Positions 15,680 to 25,132 of a stretch of DNA of 64,000 nucleotides are shown in pieces. Source of the DNA: Winogradskyella ludwigii (lineage in GTDB: Bacteria; Bacteroidota; Bacteroidia; Flavobacteriales; Flavobacteriaceae); NCBI RefSeq assembly GCF_013403985.1, contig NZ_JABFDF010000006.1, positions 248,001 to 312,000 of the forward strand. The letters run 5' to 3'. The position numbers and the translations under genes are program-made. Position 1 is the stretch's first letter. Each line of letters opens with the position of its first letter. Below the pieces are notes generated by a model, which worked only from the letters and a program-made list of their open reading frames with translations, was not told where the DNA came from and did not search any database.

Positions 15680-17464
15680 ATGAAACATATCTACTTTCTA
15701 TTTTTATTAGTTTCAAGCATTGGGTTTGCTCAAATCCCTTCAAATTACTACGATAGTGCAAATGGTTTATCTGGTTTTACTTTAAAATCAGAATTAAATA
15801 CAATAATCTCTAATGGTCATAATGACCAAGGCTATGGTGGTTTATATACTGGCTATGCAACAGTATATCTTGATAACACCAACGAAAGCGGTTACGAAAA
15901 CGATGGCACGCTTTTAATGTATTATACAGAAAACCCAAATGGAGCAGATGCCTATACTTTTACACTTGGTACTAACCAATGTGGAAACTATAATTCTGAA
16001 GGAGATTGTTACAATCGTGAACACACAATTCCACAATCTACATTTAATGGAAACTCTCCAATGTATAGTGATATACATCATGTTGTTCCAAGTGATGGTT
16101 ACACAAATGGTCAAAGAGGAAATCTTCCATTTGGAACAGTAAGTTCTGCAAATTGGACATCTCAAAATGGATCTAAAAGAGGTTCAAGTAATGTATCGGG
16201 ATATTCAGGTAATGTATTCGAACCAATTGATGAGTTTAAAGGAGATATTGCGAGAGCGATACTTTATTTTGTAACACGTTACGAAGATACGGTTGATGGT
16301 TATAGTTTTGACATGTTTAATGGAACAGAAAATCAAGCATTAGAAAATTGGGCTATAGATATGTTATTAGACTGGCACTACAATGTAGATCCTGTAGATC
16401 AAAGAGAGCGTGATAGAAATGATGCAGCCTATGATTTTCAAGGTAATGCAAACCCTTTTGTAGATCACCCAGAATATGCTAATTTAATTTGGAATCCAAC
16501 TCCTGACACTGAGGCACCTTCAAATCCTACAAATTTAGTAGCTTCTAATCCTACAAATAGTTCTATTGATTTAGCTTGGACTGCAGCCACAGATAACATA
16601 GGTGTTACCACTTACGATATTTACATGGATGGAAATTATGCTTTTAGCTCTAACAATACGTCTGCAACCAAAACAAATTTAATTCCAAACATAAACTTTT
16701 GTTTTACAGTAAAAGCAAAGGATGCGGCAGGAAATGAATCCGGTTTTAGTAATCAATCATGTGAAACTACAACAGATACTGGTGATAATGAAGACCCAAA
16801 TTGTATAGAAGAAACTTTTGAGAACATTGGAACGTCTTCTGGATCTTACTCAGATGTTACTTGGACAGGTTTTGGCGGTCTTACTTGGAATGCAACAGAT
16901 GCCAGAACGGATCAAACTCTCGATAACAGAGCTATAACAATTAGAAATGGCATATTAGGACCAACAAATTTTAACAATATTGCCTTTATAGATAAATTAA
17001 CCGTAACTACTCAAAGAGTTTTTGGAGGAGGTTCTGGAACTTTTGATTTAGTGGTAAACGGAAATGTTGTAGGTGCAATCCCTTATGGTGATGATCCAAT
17101 AACAACAACTGTTACCATAAATGTAAATCCAGTAACATCATTAGTTATTAATAACAATAGTGAAACATCAGATAGAGTGATGTTTGATAATTTATCTTGG
17201 ACGTGTGGTTTACTTTCTGTAACCGACTATAGTATAGAAAACATAAAACTACACCCAAACCCTATTAAAAATAATTTAACTGTAGATTTAAAATCTAATA
17301 TAAATACTGAGATTGAAATTTTTGATATTCTTGGAAAGCGCGTTTATAACAACACAATTTCTAAAACGAGTAACTTAAATCTTCAAGCATTAAAAACAGG
17401 AATTTATATTGTAAAGCTTACTCAAGGTAATTCAGTAATTACAAAGAAATTGTTAAAACAATAA
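15680..17464 (+). CDS. Secreted endonuclease I with fibronectin III and T9SS domains
   Basis: 594 residues: a signal peptide (…SSIGFAQ), an endonuclease I domain (about residues 20-270) with the catalytic YNREHTIPQS and DIHHVVPSDG…NGQRGN segments, a fibronectin type III domain (about 278-365), a C-terminal beta-rich domain and a T9SS type A sorting domain (LHPNPIKNNLTV … LKTGIYIVKL … KKLLKQ). It degrades extracellular DNA by family inference. It starts 27 bp after rsmB. It is a paralogue of the next gene but has the extra central domains. Confidence 0.92.
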   Translation: MKHIYFLFLLVSSIGFAQIPSNYYDSANGLSGFTLKSELNTIISNGHNDQGYGGLYTGYATVYLDNTNESGYENDGTLLMYYTENPNGADAYTFTLGTNQCGNYNSEGDCYNREHTIPQSTFNGNSPMYSDIHHVVPSDGYTNGQRGNLPFGTVSSANWTSQNGSKRGSSNVSGYSGNVFEPIDEFKGDIARAILYFVTRYEDTVDGYSFDMFNGTENQALENWAIDMLLDWHYNVDPVDQRERDRNDAAYDFQGNANPFVDHPEYANLIWNPTPDTEAPSNPTNLVASNPTNSSIDLAWTAATDNIGVTTYDIYMDGNYAFSSNNTSATKTNLIPNINFCFTVKAKDAAGNESGFSNQSCETTTDTGDNEDPNCIEETFENIGTSSGSYSDVTWTGFGGLTWNATDARTDQTLDNRAITIRNGILGPTNFNNIAFIDKLTVTTQRVFGGGSGTFDLVVNGNVVGAIPYGDDPITTTVTINVNPVTSLVINNNSETSDRVMFDNLSWTCGLLSVTDYSIENIKLHPNPIKNNLTVDLKSNINTEIEIFDILGKRVYNNTISKTSNLNLQALKTGIYIVKLTQGNSVITKKLLKQ

Positions 17465-17496
17465 TCTATAGCATTCAATAAAACGAAGTAAAAAAA

Positions 17497-17521
17497 GCAA
17501 CCTATTAGGTTGCTTTTTTTT
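17497..17521 (+). terminator. Rho-independent terminator
   Basis: Stem GCAACCTATTAGGTTGC followed by eight or more T residues, 33 bp after the endonuclease stop. The rest of the 266-bp gap to 17731 holds no recognisable gene. Confidence 0.9.
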
Positions 17522-17730
17522 GTTAAGGCATACCATCCTTTAAACTTTAAGCTTTTAAAGCCTTTCAAATCTACATCGAGAAATAGCACATTTAATATGG
17601 TACTCAATACATTTAGAGTCTAGAATATGTTAAAAAAAAATAGAAGCTATAAAAATCCTTACTTTTACAAACGCGTAAATCGTATTAACCTATAAATCTT
17701 AAGCCCTCAGATTTTAATTAAAATAAAAGA

Positions 17731-18819
17731 ATGAAACAATTTTACACTTTACTATTTGCATTTGTAACGTCTTTTACGTTTGCACAAATAGTACCACCTG
17801 CAACGTTACAATCGTATTACACCTCAGTAGATTTCAATACAACTGGTGTCGCATTAAAAGAAGACTTAGAAGATGTAACCATAGATAAGCATGTTAATTT
17901 CTTAAGCTATGGTGATGTTTGGGATGCTTCACAAGTCACCGATTTAGAATCTGCAGGATCAAGTAACGTTTTATTACTGTATGGTTACAATGACACAGAC
18001 GGAGAAATCACTACGGATCGTACACGAAATAAGTTTGATAATGGTGGAGGTGTTGGAGATTGGAATAGAGAACACGTATATCCGAAGTCTCGTGGTAATC
18101 CGAATTTAGGAACTTCAGGTCCAGGATCTGATGCACAAATGCTAAGACCAAGTGATGTTCAAAGAAATGGACAACGTGGAAGTTTATTGTTCGCAGATAA
18201 AACTGTTGGACAATTTTCTAACGGAGAATCTGGAGCAACAAACGGAGGATGGTATCCTGGAGACGAATGGAAAGGAGATTGTGCAAGAATTATTATGTAT
18301 ATGTACTTACGTTATGGTGATCGTTGTATACCAACTAATGTTGGTGTTGGAAGTAGCTCTGCGACTCCTGATGATATGATTGATTTATTTTTAAAATGGA
18401 ATGCAGAAGATCCTGTTGTAGATGGAGGGTTAGAAGATGTAAGAAATACATATCACGGCAATACAGATAATGATTATGCACAAGGAAATAGAAACCCTTT
18501 TATAGACAACCCATATTTGGCTACCGTAATTTGGGGAGGACCAGATGCTCAAAATAGATGGGAAGATCTTTCTGTCGTAGATGTAGAAAAAAATGATGTT
18601 AAATTATTCCCCAATCCAGTAAATGGAAATGAAGTTACTATTATATCTAACAAATCTATTATTGCAGAAGTCTATGATATCTTAGGTAAAAAAGTAAAAG
18701 TTCAAACGATAACACCAGAGCAAAAGACATTAAATATTTCAGGATTATCTAAAGGCATATATTTAGTTAGATTAAATTCAGAAGTTGGAAGTCAAACTAA
18801 GCGATTAATTAAACAGTAA
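17731..18819 (+). CDS. Secreted endonuclease I with T9SS sorting domain
   Basis: 362 residues: a signal peptide (…TSFTFAQ), an endonuclease I domain with WNREHVYPKSRG and LRPSDVQRNGQRG, and a C-terminal sorting domain (VKLFPNPVNGNEV … LSKGIYLVRL … KRLIKQ). It is the compact form of the preceding nuclease, without the fibronectin module. Both are likely extracellular and supply phosphate or nucleosides. It is a single-gene unit flanked by terminators on both sides. Confidence 0.92.
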   Translation: MKQFYTLLFAFVTSFTFAQIVPPATLQSYYTSVDFNTTGVALKEDLEDVTIDKHVNFLSYGDVWDASQVTDLESAGSSNVLLLYGYNDTDGEITTDRTRNKFDNGGGVGDWNREHVYPKSRGNPNLGTSGPGSDAQMLRPSDVQRNGQRGSLLFADKTVGQFSNGESGATNGGWYPGDEWKGDCARIIMYMYLRYGDRCIPTNVGVGSSSATPDDMIDLFLKWNAEDPVVDGGLEDVRNTYHGNTDNDYAQGNRNPFIDNPYLATVIWGGPDAQNRWEDLSVVDVEKNDVKLFPNPVNGNEVTIISNKSIIAEVYDILGKKVKVQTITPEQKTLNISGLSKGIYLVRLNSEVGSQTKRLIKQ

Positions 18820-18841
18820 TTATAATTTTACATAAAAAAAA

Positions 18842-18868
18842 AGCGACTCAATGAGTCGCTTTTTTTTA
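18842..18868 (+). terminator. Rho-independent terminator
   Basis: Perfect hairpin AGCGACTCAATGAGTCGCT with a following T-run; A residues precede it, so it could act on both strands. Confidence 0.9.
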
Positions 18869-18981
18869 TGTTTAAAACATCGTGAATAACTCTAAATTTT
18901 CAATCCTATATTATTAGTTTATTCACATTAAAAAAAAGTAATTTTACATTTTACATAACACAACTCAAATACAAGATATAA

Positions 18982-21900
18982 ATGATTCATTTCTTCGGAA
19001 ACCAAAACAGTAAAATCTATGCTGTTCAAGCCACAAAAGAATTATCAACAGCTACCATTTCTAAATTGACATGGTTATTTGGCAACCAGTCAAAAATAGA
19101 GCAAGCATCATTAGATGCTTTTTTTATTGGTCCAAGAGCAGCAATGATTACTCCTTGGAGTACAAATGCAGTTGAAATCACACAAAACATGGGAATTTCT
19201 GATATTATTAGAATTGAGGAATTCAATTCAATAATTGAAGACTTTAAAGATTTTGATCCTATGATTTCTGAAAAATATCAAGGTTTGAATCAAGAGATTT
19301 TCAAAATTGATATTCAACCTAAAGCAATTGTTAATATCAAAGACATTTCTGCCTACAACCAACAAGAAGGATTGTCTCTTAGTGATGAAGAAGTTGATTA
19401 TCTTGAAAGTGTTGCGACTAAAATAGGACGACCATTAACGGATTCTGAAGTGTTTGGATTTTCACAGGTTAATTCAGAACATTGTCGTCATAAAATATTT
19501 AACGGTACGTTTATAATTGATGGAGTAGAAAAAGAAACTTCTTTATTCAAACTTATAAAAGAAACATCTAAACAAAATCCAGATAATATTGTTTCTGCTT
19601 ATAAAGATAATGTTGCTTTTATAAAAGGACCAATTGTAGAACAGTTCGCACCAAAACGAGCTGATATTCCAGATTATTATACCACAAAAAATTACGAATC
19701 TGTAATCTCTCTTAAAGCAGAGACGCATAATTTCCCAACAACAGTTGAGCCTTTTAACGGAGCTGCAACCGGATCTGGTGGAGAAATTAGAGATAGACTT
19801 GCTGGAGGAAAAGGCTCATTACCATTAGCAGGTACTGCGGTTTACATGACATCTTATTCAAGATTAAACGAAGATAGAGCATGGGAAAAAGCATTTCCAG
19901 AACGTCAATGGTTGTACCAAACTCCAATGGACATTTTAATAAAAGCTAGTAATGGAGCGTCTGATTTTGGAAATAAATTTGGACAACCCTTAATCTGTGG
20001 ATCCGTTTTAACCTTTGAGCATAACGATATTAACGGAAAAATAGGTTACGACAAAGTTATTATGCAAGCTGGAGGTATTGGTTATGCAAAAGCAGACCAA
20101 GCCATCAAAGACATCCCGAAAGAAGGAGATAAAATTGTTATTCTTGGTGGAGATAATTATAGAATAGGAATGGGAGGAGCTGCCGTTTCTTCTGCAGACA
20201 CAGGCGCTCTAGATTCTGGTATAGAATTAAATGCCGTTCAACGTTCTAATCCTGAAATGCAAAAACGTGCTGCCAATGCGGTTCGTGGTATGGTAGAAAG
20301 TGACGAAAACTTTATTGTTTCTATTCACGATCATGGAGCTGGAGGCCATTTAAATTGTTTATCAGAGTTAGTAGAAGATACAGGTGGAAAAATCGATTTA
20401 GATAAGTTGCCTGTTGGTGATCCTACATTATCTGCCAAAGAAATTATTGGTAACGAATCTCAAGAGCGCATGGGATTAGTTATCGCAGAAGAGCATTTAA
20501 AAACATTGCATAAAATCGCAGATAGAGAACGGTCTCCAATTTACGATGTTGGTGAAGTTACAGGTAAGCACCGATTTACATTCGAGTCTAAAACTACAGG
20601 TGAAAAGCCAATGGATTTAGCCTTAGAAGATATGTTTGGAAGCTCTCCAAAAACCATAATGAATGATGTTACAGTTGAAAAACAATATTCTGGCATTTCT
20701 TATAATACAAAGAACTTTTACGATTATTTAGACCAAGTGATGCAGCTTGAAGCTGTAGCTTGTAAAGATTGGTTAACAAATAAAGTAGACCGTTGTGTTG
20801 GTGGAAAAGTTGCTAAACAACAATGTGTTGGTCCTTTACAAATCCCCTTAAATAATGTTGGTGTTATGGCACTAGATTTTAAAGGCAAAGAAGGAATTGC
20901 TACAAGTATTGGCCACTCACCTATTTCTGGATTAATTAATCCTGAAGCTGGAAGTCGTAATTCAATTACAGAAGCTTTAACCAATATTATTTGGGCACCA
21001 CTTAAAGATGGACTAAAAAGTGTTTCATTATCTGCAAATTGGATGTGGCCTTGCAAAAATGAAGGTGAAGATGCACGTTTGTACGAAGCTGTAAAAGCGA
21101 TTTCTGAATTTTCAATTGATTTAGGTGTAAACGTACCTACAGGAAAAGATTCATTATCTATGAAGCAGAAATATCCTGATGGAGATGTTATTTCTCCTGG
21201 TACAGTGATAATTTCAGCGGCAGGAAACTGTAATGATATTACTAAGGTCGTTGAGCCTGTATTTCAAAAAAACAAAGGATCTATATATTATATCAATATC
21301 TCTCAAGACACTTATGAATTAGGTGGAAGTTCTTTTGCGCAAATCAATAATAAAATAGGAAATACAACTCCTAATATTAAAAGTGCAGCTTACGTAAAAA
21401 CAGTCTTTAATACCATTCAAGATTTAATTAAAGATGATCAAATTGTTGCTGGACATGATGTGGCTTCAGGCGGATTAATAACGACTTTACTAGAATTATG
21501 TTTTGCAGATAATAATATCGGAGCCGAATTAGATATCACAAGTATTGGCGAAAAAGATGCATTCAAAGTTTTATTTGCTGAAAATGCTGGTATTGTTTTT
21601 CAATCTAAAGATGATGCTATTGAAGCTGAATTATCAAAAGCTAATATTGAATTTCATAAATTAGGACACGTTACCGAAAGCGACACGCTAAACCTGATTA
21701 ATGACAATCAAGTTTTTAACATCACAATATCGAGATTAAGAGATAAGTGGTTTGAAACCTCTTTCCTACTCGATCAAAAACAAACGGCTAACGGATTAGC
21801 AAAAGATCGATTTGACAACTATAAAAATCAAGCATTAGATTTTAAATTTCCAAAGCATTTCACAGGAAAATTAAAAGATAATTTAAGCACAGAACACTCA

Positions 21901-22650
21901 CGACCTAAAGCCGCTATTTTAAGAGAAAAAGGATCAAACTCAGAACGCGAAATGGCAAATGCTATGTATTTAGCTGGTTTTGATGTGAAGGATGTTCATA
22001 TGACAGATTTAATTTCTGGCAGGGAAACCTTAGAAGATATTCAGTTTTTAGGAGCTGTTGGAGGCTTTAGTAATTCTGATGTTTTAGGTTCTGCTAAAGG
22101 TTGGGCTGGAGCTATAAAATATAATGACCAAGCCAATAAAGTAATCAATGACTTCTTTAAAAGAGAAGATACACTTTCTGTCGGCATTTGTAATGGTGCG
22201 CAACTTTGGATGGAATTAGATTTAGTAAACCCAGAACACGACACACATGGAAAACTAACTTATAACGATTCTCATAAACATGAAAGCGGCTTTACATCAG
22301 TAAAGATTCAGGAAAATAATTCTGTAATGTTATCTAGTTTAGCAGGAAGCACTTTAGGTGTATGGATTTCTCATGGAGAAGGTAAATTCAAATTACCATA
22401 TTCAGAAGACAAATATCAAATTGTTGCTAAATATGGTTACGCTGCATATCCTGCAAATCCAAATGGCTCAGATTTTAACACAGCTATGTTATGTGATAAA
22501 ACAGGACGCCATTTAGTAACCATGCCACATATTGAGCGATCAATTTTTCAATGGAATTGGGCTAATTACCCAAAAGATAGAAAAGATGATAAAGTCTCAC
22601 CTTGGTTAGAAGCTTTTACAAATGCGAGAGAATGGATTGAGAATCTATAA
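18982..22650 (+). CDS. purL: Phosphoribosylformylglycinamidine synthase (large type)
   Basis: 1222 residues, the long single-chain PurL that joins FGAM synthase and glutaminase. The N-terminal PurS-like part is followed by two AIRS-related halves (AETHNFPTTVEPFNGAATGSGG and the ATP site region) and a C-terminal class I glutaminase domain, with the nucleophilic Cys at about residue 1070 in VGICNGAQ and the HGEGKF segment. It makes FGAM from FGAR, glutamine and ATP in purine synthesis, in the cytoplasm. It stands alone, without other pur genes. Confidence 0.96.
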   Translation: MIHFFGNQNSKIYAVQATKELSTATISKLTWLFGNQSKIEQASLDAFFIGPRAAMITPWSTNAVEITQNMGISDIIRIEEFNSIIEDFKDFDPMISEKYQGLNQEIFKIDIQPKAIVNIKDISAYNQQEGLSLSDEEVDYLESVATKIGRPLTDSEVFGFSQVNSEHCRHKIFNGTFIIDGVEKETSLFKLIKETSKQNPDNIVSAYKDNVAFIKGPIVEQFAPKRADIPDYYTTKNYESVISLKAETHNFPTTVEPFNGAATGSGGEIRDRLAGGKGSLPLAGTAVYMTSYSRLNEDRAWEKAFPERQWLYQTPMDILIKASNGASDFGNKFGQPLICGSVLTFEHNDINGKIGYDKVIMQAGGIGYAKADQAIKDIPKEGDKIVILGGDNYRIGMGGAAVSSADTGALDSGIELNAVQRSNPEMQKRAANAVRGMVESDENFIVSIHDHGAGGHLNCLSELVEDTGGKIDLDKLPVGDPTLSAKEIIGNESQERMGLVIAEEHLKTLHKIADRERSPIYDVGEVTGKHRFTFESKTTGEKPMDLALEDMFGSSPKTIMNDVTVEKQYSGISYNTKNFYDYLDQVMQLEAVACKDWLTNKVDRCVGGKVAKQQCVGPLQIPLNNVGVMALDFKGKEGIATSIGHSPISGLINPEAGSRNSITEALTNIIWAPLKDGLKSVSLSANWMWPCKNEGEDARLYEAVKAISEFSIDLGVNVPTGKDSLSMKQKYPDGDVISPGTVIISAAGNCNDITKVVEPVFQKNKGSIYYINISQDTYELGGSSFAQINNKIGNTTPNIKSAAYVKTVFNTIQDLIKDDQIVAGHDVASGGLITTLLELCFADNNIGAELDITSIGEKDAFKVLFAENAGIVFQSKDDAIEAELSKANIEFHKLGHVTESDTLNLINDNQVFNITISRLRDKWFETSFLLDQKQTANGLAKDRFDNYKNQALDFKFPKHFTGKLKDNLSTEHSRPKAAILREKGSNSEREMANAMYLAGFDVKDVHMTDLISGRETLEDIQFLGAVGGFSNSDVLGSAKGWAGAIKYNDQANKVINDFFKREDTLSVGICNGAQLWMELDLVNPEHDTHGKLTYNDSHKHESGFTSVKIQENNSVMLSSLAGSTLGVWISHGEGKFKLPYSEDKYQIVAKYGYAAYPANPNGSDFNTAMLCDKTGRHLVTMPHIERSIFQWNWANYPKDRKDDKVSPWLEAFTNAREWIENL

Positions 22651-22744
22651 CTTTACATCAAAATGACGGTCTGTTTTTTTCATATTTGTAAATTATAGAC
22701 TTAATTTTCATATTTTCGTAATATCTTACAAATAATATGTTCTG

Positions 22745-24523
22745 ATGAATATGACAGAAGTAACACGCCTTTTTGATTTTCCTTATTACCAATTACAACA
22801 TAAACCCAACGCTAAAGCTTTGGTTACTAAATACAATGGTGAATGGGAAGCGATTTCTACGCAAGAATACATAGATAAATCTAATGCTGTAAGTAGGGCA
22901 TTATTACGTTTGGGTATTCAAAAAGATGATAAAATTGCAGTTATTTCAACGACAAATAGAACAGAATGGAATATCATGGATATTGGGATTCTTCAAACTG
23001 GAGCGCAAAATATTCCAATTTATCCTACTATTTCAGCAGAAGATTATGAGTATGTTTTAAATCATAGTGAATCTATATATTGTTTTGTTTCAGATGCAGA
23101 CGTATTAGAAAAAGTCAGAAAAGTACAAGCCAATACAAAAATTAAAGAAGTCTATTCTTTTAATCATATTGAAGGTTGTAAACATTATTCAGAATTATTC
23201 GAACTAGGAAAAGACAACAGTAATCAACCAGAAGTTGAAGCACGTAAAGACGCGGTAAAACCAGAAGATTTAGCAACTATAATTTATACCTCTGGTACTA
23301 CAGGAACACCAAAAGGTGTTATGCTTTCTCATCACAATATTACTAGTAATGCATTAGACAGTTCGCCAAGAGTACCACTTGTAGAAGGCGAAAATAGAGT
23401 ATTAAGCTTCTTACCTATTTGTCATGTTTTTGAACGCGTCTTAATTTATGTTTATCAATATGCGGGAATGTCTATTTACTTCGCAGAAGGCATAGATAAA
23501 ATTGGTGATAATGCCAAAGAGATTAAACCGCATTTAATGAGTGTGGTGCCTCGATTACTCGAAAAAGTTTTCGATAAAATAATGCACAAAGGAGACGAGT
23601 TAACTGGCATAAAAAAAGGATTATTCTTTTGGGCTGTTAGATTAGCAGAACAATGGGAACCTTATGGTGCAAATGGAGCATGGTATGAGTTAAAATTAAA
23701 AATAGCAAATAAACTTATTTTTAGTAAGTGGAGAGATGCGCTTGGAGGAGAATTAAGCACAATGGTTTCAGGTAGTGCTGCATTACAACCAAGACTCGCT
23801 AGAATCTTTGGAGCCGCAGAAATGAAAGTTATGGAAGGTTATGGTTTAACAGAAACCTCACCTGTTGTTGCTGTAGGCATGTATAACAATAATCATTACA
23901 GAGTTGGAACCGTTGGAAAAACCATAGATAATGTACACGTAAAAATTGCCGATGATGGAGAACTCTTAATTAAAGGCCCAAATGTAATGATGGGTTATTA
24001 TAAAGATCCAGTAAAAACGGCTGAAGTTATGACAGGCGATTATTTTCATACCGGAGATAAAGGAGAAATTGATGCCGATGGTTTCTTAAAAATAACTGGT
24101 CGTAAAAAAGAAATGTTTAAAACTTCTGGTGGTAAATATGTAATTCCGCCGCTTTTAGAAAACGACATGAAACAGTCTATGTTTATAGAACAGATTATGG
24201 TGGTTGGTGAAGGCGAGAAAATGCCAGCAGCATTAATTCAACCTAATTTCGATTTTATTCGCGACTGGATTGATCTTAAAAAACATAATGTTGGTAAGTC
24301 TGATGACGAAATTTCAAAATCTCAAATTGTTATCGATAGAATTCAACTCGAAATAGATAAGTATAATAAACACTTTGGCAAATGGGAACAAATTAAACGT
24401 TTTGAACTCACACCAGACGTTTGGTCAATTGATGCGGGACACCTTACTCCTACCTTAAAAATGAAACGTGCTATTATTCTTAAAAAATACAATACACTCT
24501 ACGAAAAAATATACAGACCATAA
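22745..24523 (+). CDS. Long-chain acyl-CoA synthetase (AMP-forming)
   Basis: 592 residues, FadD15-like. The ATP/AMP signature IIYTSGTTGTPKGVM lies at about residues 179-193, YGLTETSPV at about 370, and TGRKKEMFKTSGGKYV near 450 with the conserved Lys region. It activates fatty acids to acyl-CoA at the cytoplasmic membrane face and feeds the beta-oxidation operon just downstream. A terminator separates them. An alternative start two codons later (MTEV) is possible. Confidence 0.92.
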   Translation: MNMTEVTRLFDFPYYQLQHKPNAKALVTKYNGEWEAISTQEYIDKSNAVSRALLRLGIQKDDKIAVISTTNRTEWNIMDIGILQTGAQNIPIYPTISAEDYEYVLNHSESIYCFVSDADVLEKVRKVQANTKIKEVYSFNHIEGCKHYSELFELGKDNSNQPEVEARKDAVKPEDLATIIYTSGTTGTPKGVMLSHHNITSNALDSSPRVPLVEGENRVLSFLPICHVFERVLIYVYQYAGMSIYFAEGIDKIGDNAKEIKPHLMSVVPRLLEKVFDKIMHKGDELTGIKKGLFFWAVRLAEQWEPYGANGAWYELKLKIANKLIFSKWRDALGGELSTMVSGSAALQPRLARIFGAAEMKVMEGYGLTETSPVVAVGMYNNNHYRVGTVGKTIDNVHVKIADDGELLIKGPNVMMGYYKDPVKTAEVMTGDYFHTGDKGEIDADGFLKITGRKKEMFKTSGGKYVIPPLLENDMKQSMFIEQIMVVGEGEKMPAALIQPNFDFIRDWIDLKKHNVGKSDDEISKSQIVIDRIQLEIDKYNKHFGKWEQIKRFELTPDVWSIDAGHLTPTLKMKRAIILKKYNTLYEKIYRP

Positions 24524-24566
24524 GTCCAAAATTTAAGAATTCAACAATAAACATAGCTAAATATTT

Positions 24567-24594
24567 AGGGTGTCTCAATTAGAGACACCCTTTT
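24567..24594 (+). terminator. Rho-independent terminator
   Basis: Perfect 11-bp stem AGGGTGTCTCA / TGAGACACCCT-type hairpin (24567-24591) followed by TTT. Confidence 0.85.
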
Positions 24595-24628
24595 CTGTTA
24601 TATATATAATAAATTTATCGTAATTTAT

Positions 24629-24659
24629 TATGCGTGCATAGTATATTTTTGTATATTTG
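24629..24659 (+). promoter_or_regulatory. Promoter with palindromic operator before the MarR gene
   Basis: TATGCGTGCATA (24629-24640) is a 5-bp inverted repeat with a 2-bp centre. A -7 box TATATTTG (TAnnTTTG class) follows at 24652-24659, 17 bp before the MarR ATG. The palindrome occupies the -33 zone, where no good TTTG is present, as expected for an autoregulated MarR promoter. Operator identity is inferred. Confidence 0.5.
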
Positions 24660-24676
24660 AATTCCAAACAATTTTC

Positions 24677-25126
24677 ATGAAAGACAAAACCATTGATTAC
24701 GTACTTAGAACCACATGGTTAGCAGTTAATAAAATGTACAATGAAGAAGCGTCTCAATTTGGGACAACTATGGCTACAGGTTTTGCTTTATTAAGTATTG
24801 ATCCTGAAAAAGGTACACCTTCTACCTCGTTAGGACCAAAAATGGGAATGGAAGCTACAAGTCTTTCAAGAACATTAAAAACCATGGAAGCTAATGGATT
24901 AATTGAACGCAAACCAAATCCGGAAGATGGTCGTGGTGTTCTCATTTTTTTAACGGCTTTCGGGAAAGAAAAAAGAGCGTACTCTAAAGAAAAAGTACTG
25001 ACGTTTAATGAAACGATTCAAAAGAACGTAACAGCAGAAGAACTCGCAAATTTTCATAAAGTTGCAGACGTCATAAATAATATGATTTCCAACAAACAGA
25101 TATACAACAAAAAGAACACACTTTAA
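24677..25126 (+). CDS. MarR family transcriptional regulator
   Basis: 149 residues with the MarR winged helix: dimer helix at the N-terminus, recognition region MGMEATSLSRTLKTMEANGLIERKPNPEDGRGV with the wing DGRGVLIFLTAFG. It begins the unit with fadN (6 bp gap), fadA and fadE, so it most likely controls beta-oxidation in response to acyl-CoA or fatty acid. The ligand is inference. A palindrome at its promoter is the candidate operator. Confidence 0.88.
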   Translation: MKDKTIDYVLRTTWLAVNKMYNEEASQFGTTMATGFALLSIDPEKGTPSTSLGPKMGMEATSLSRTLKTMEANGLIERKPNPEDGRGVLIFLTAFGKEKRAYSKEKVLTFNETIQKNVTAEELANFHKVADVINNMISNKQIYNKKNTL

Positions 25127-25132
25127 AACAAG

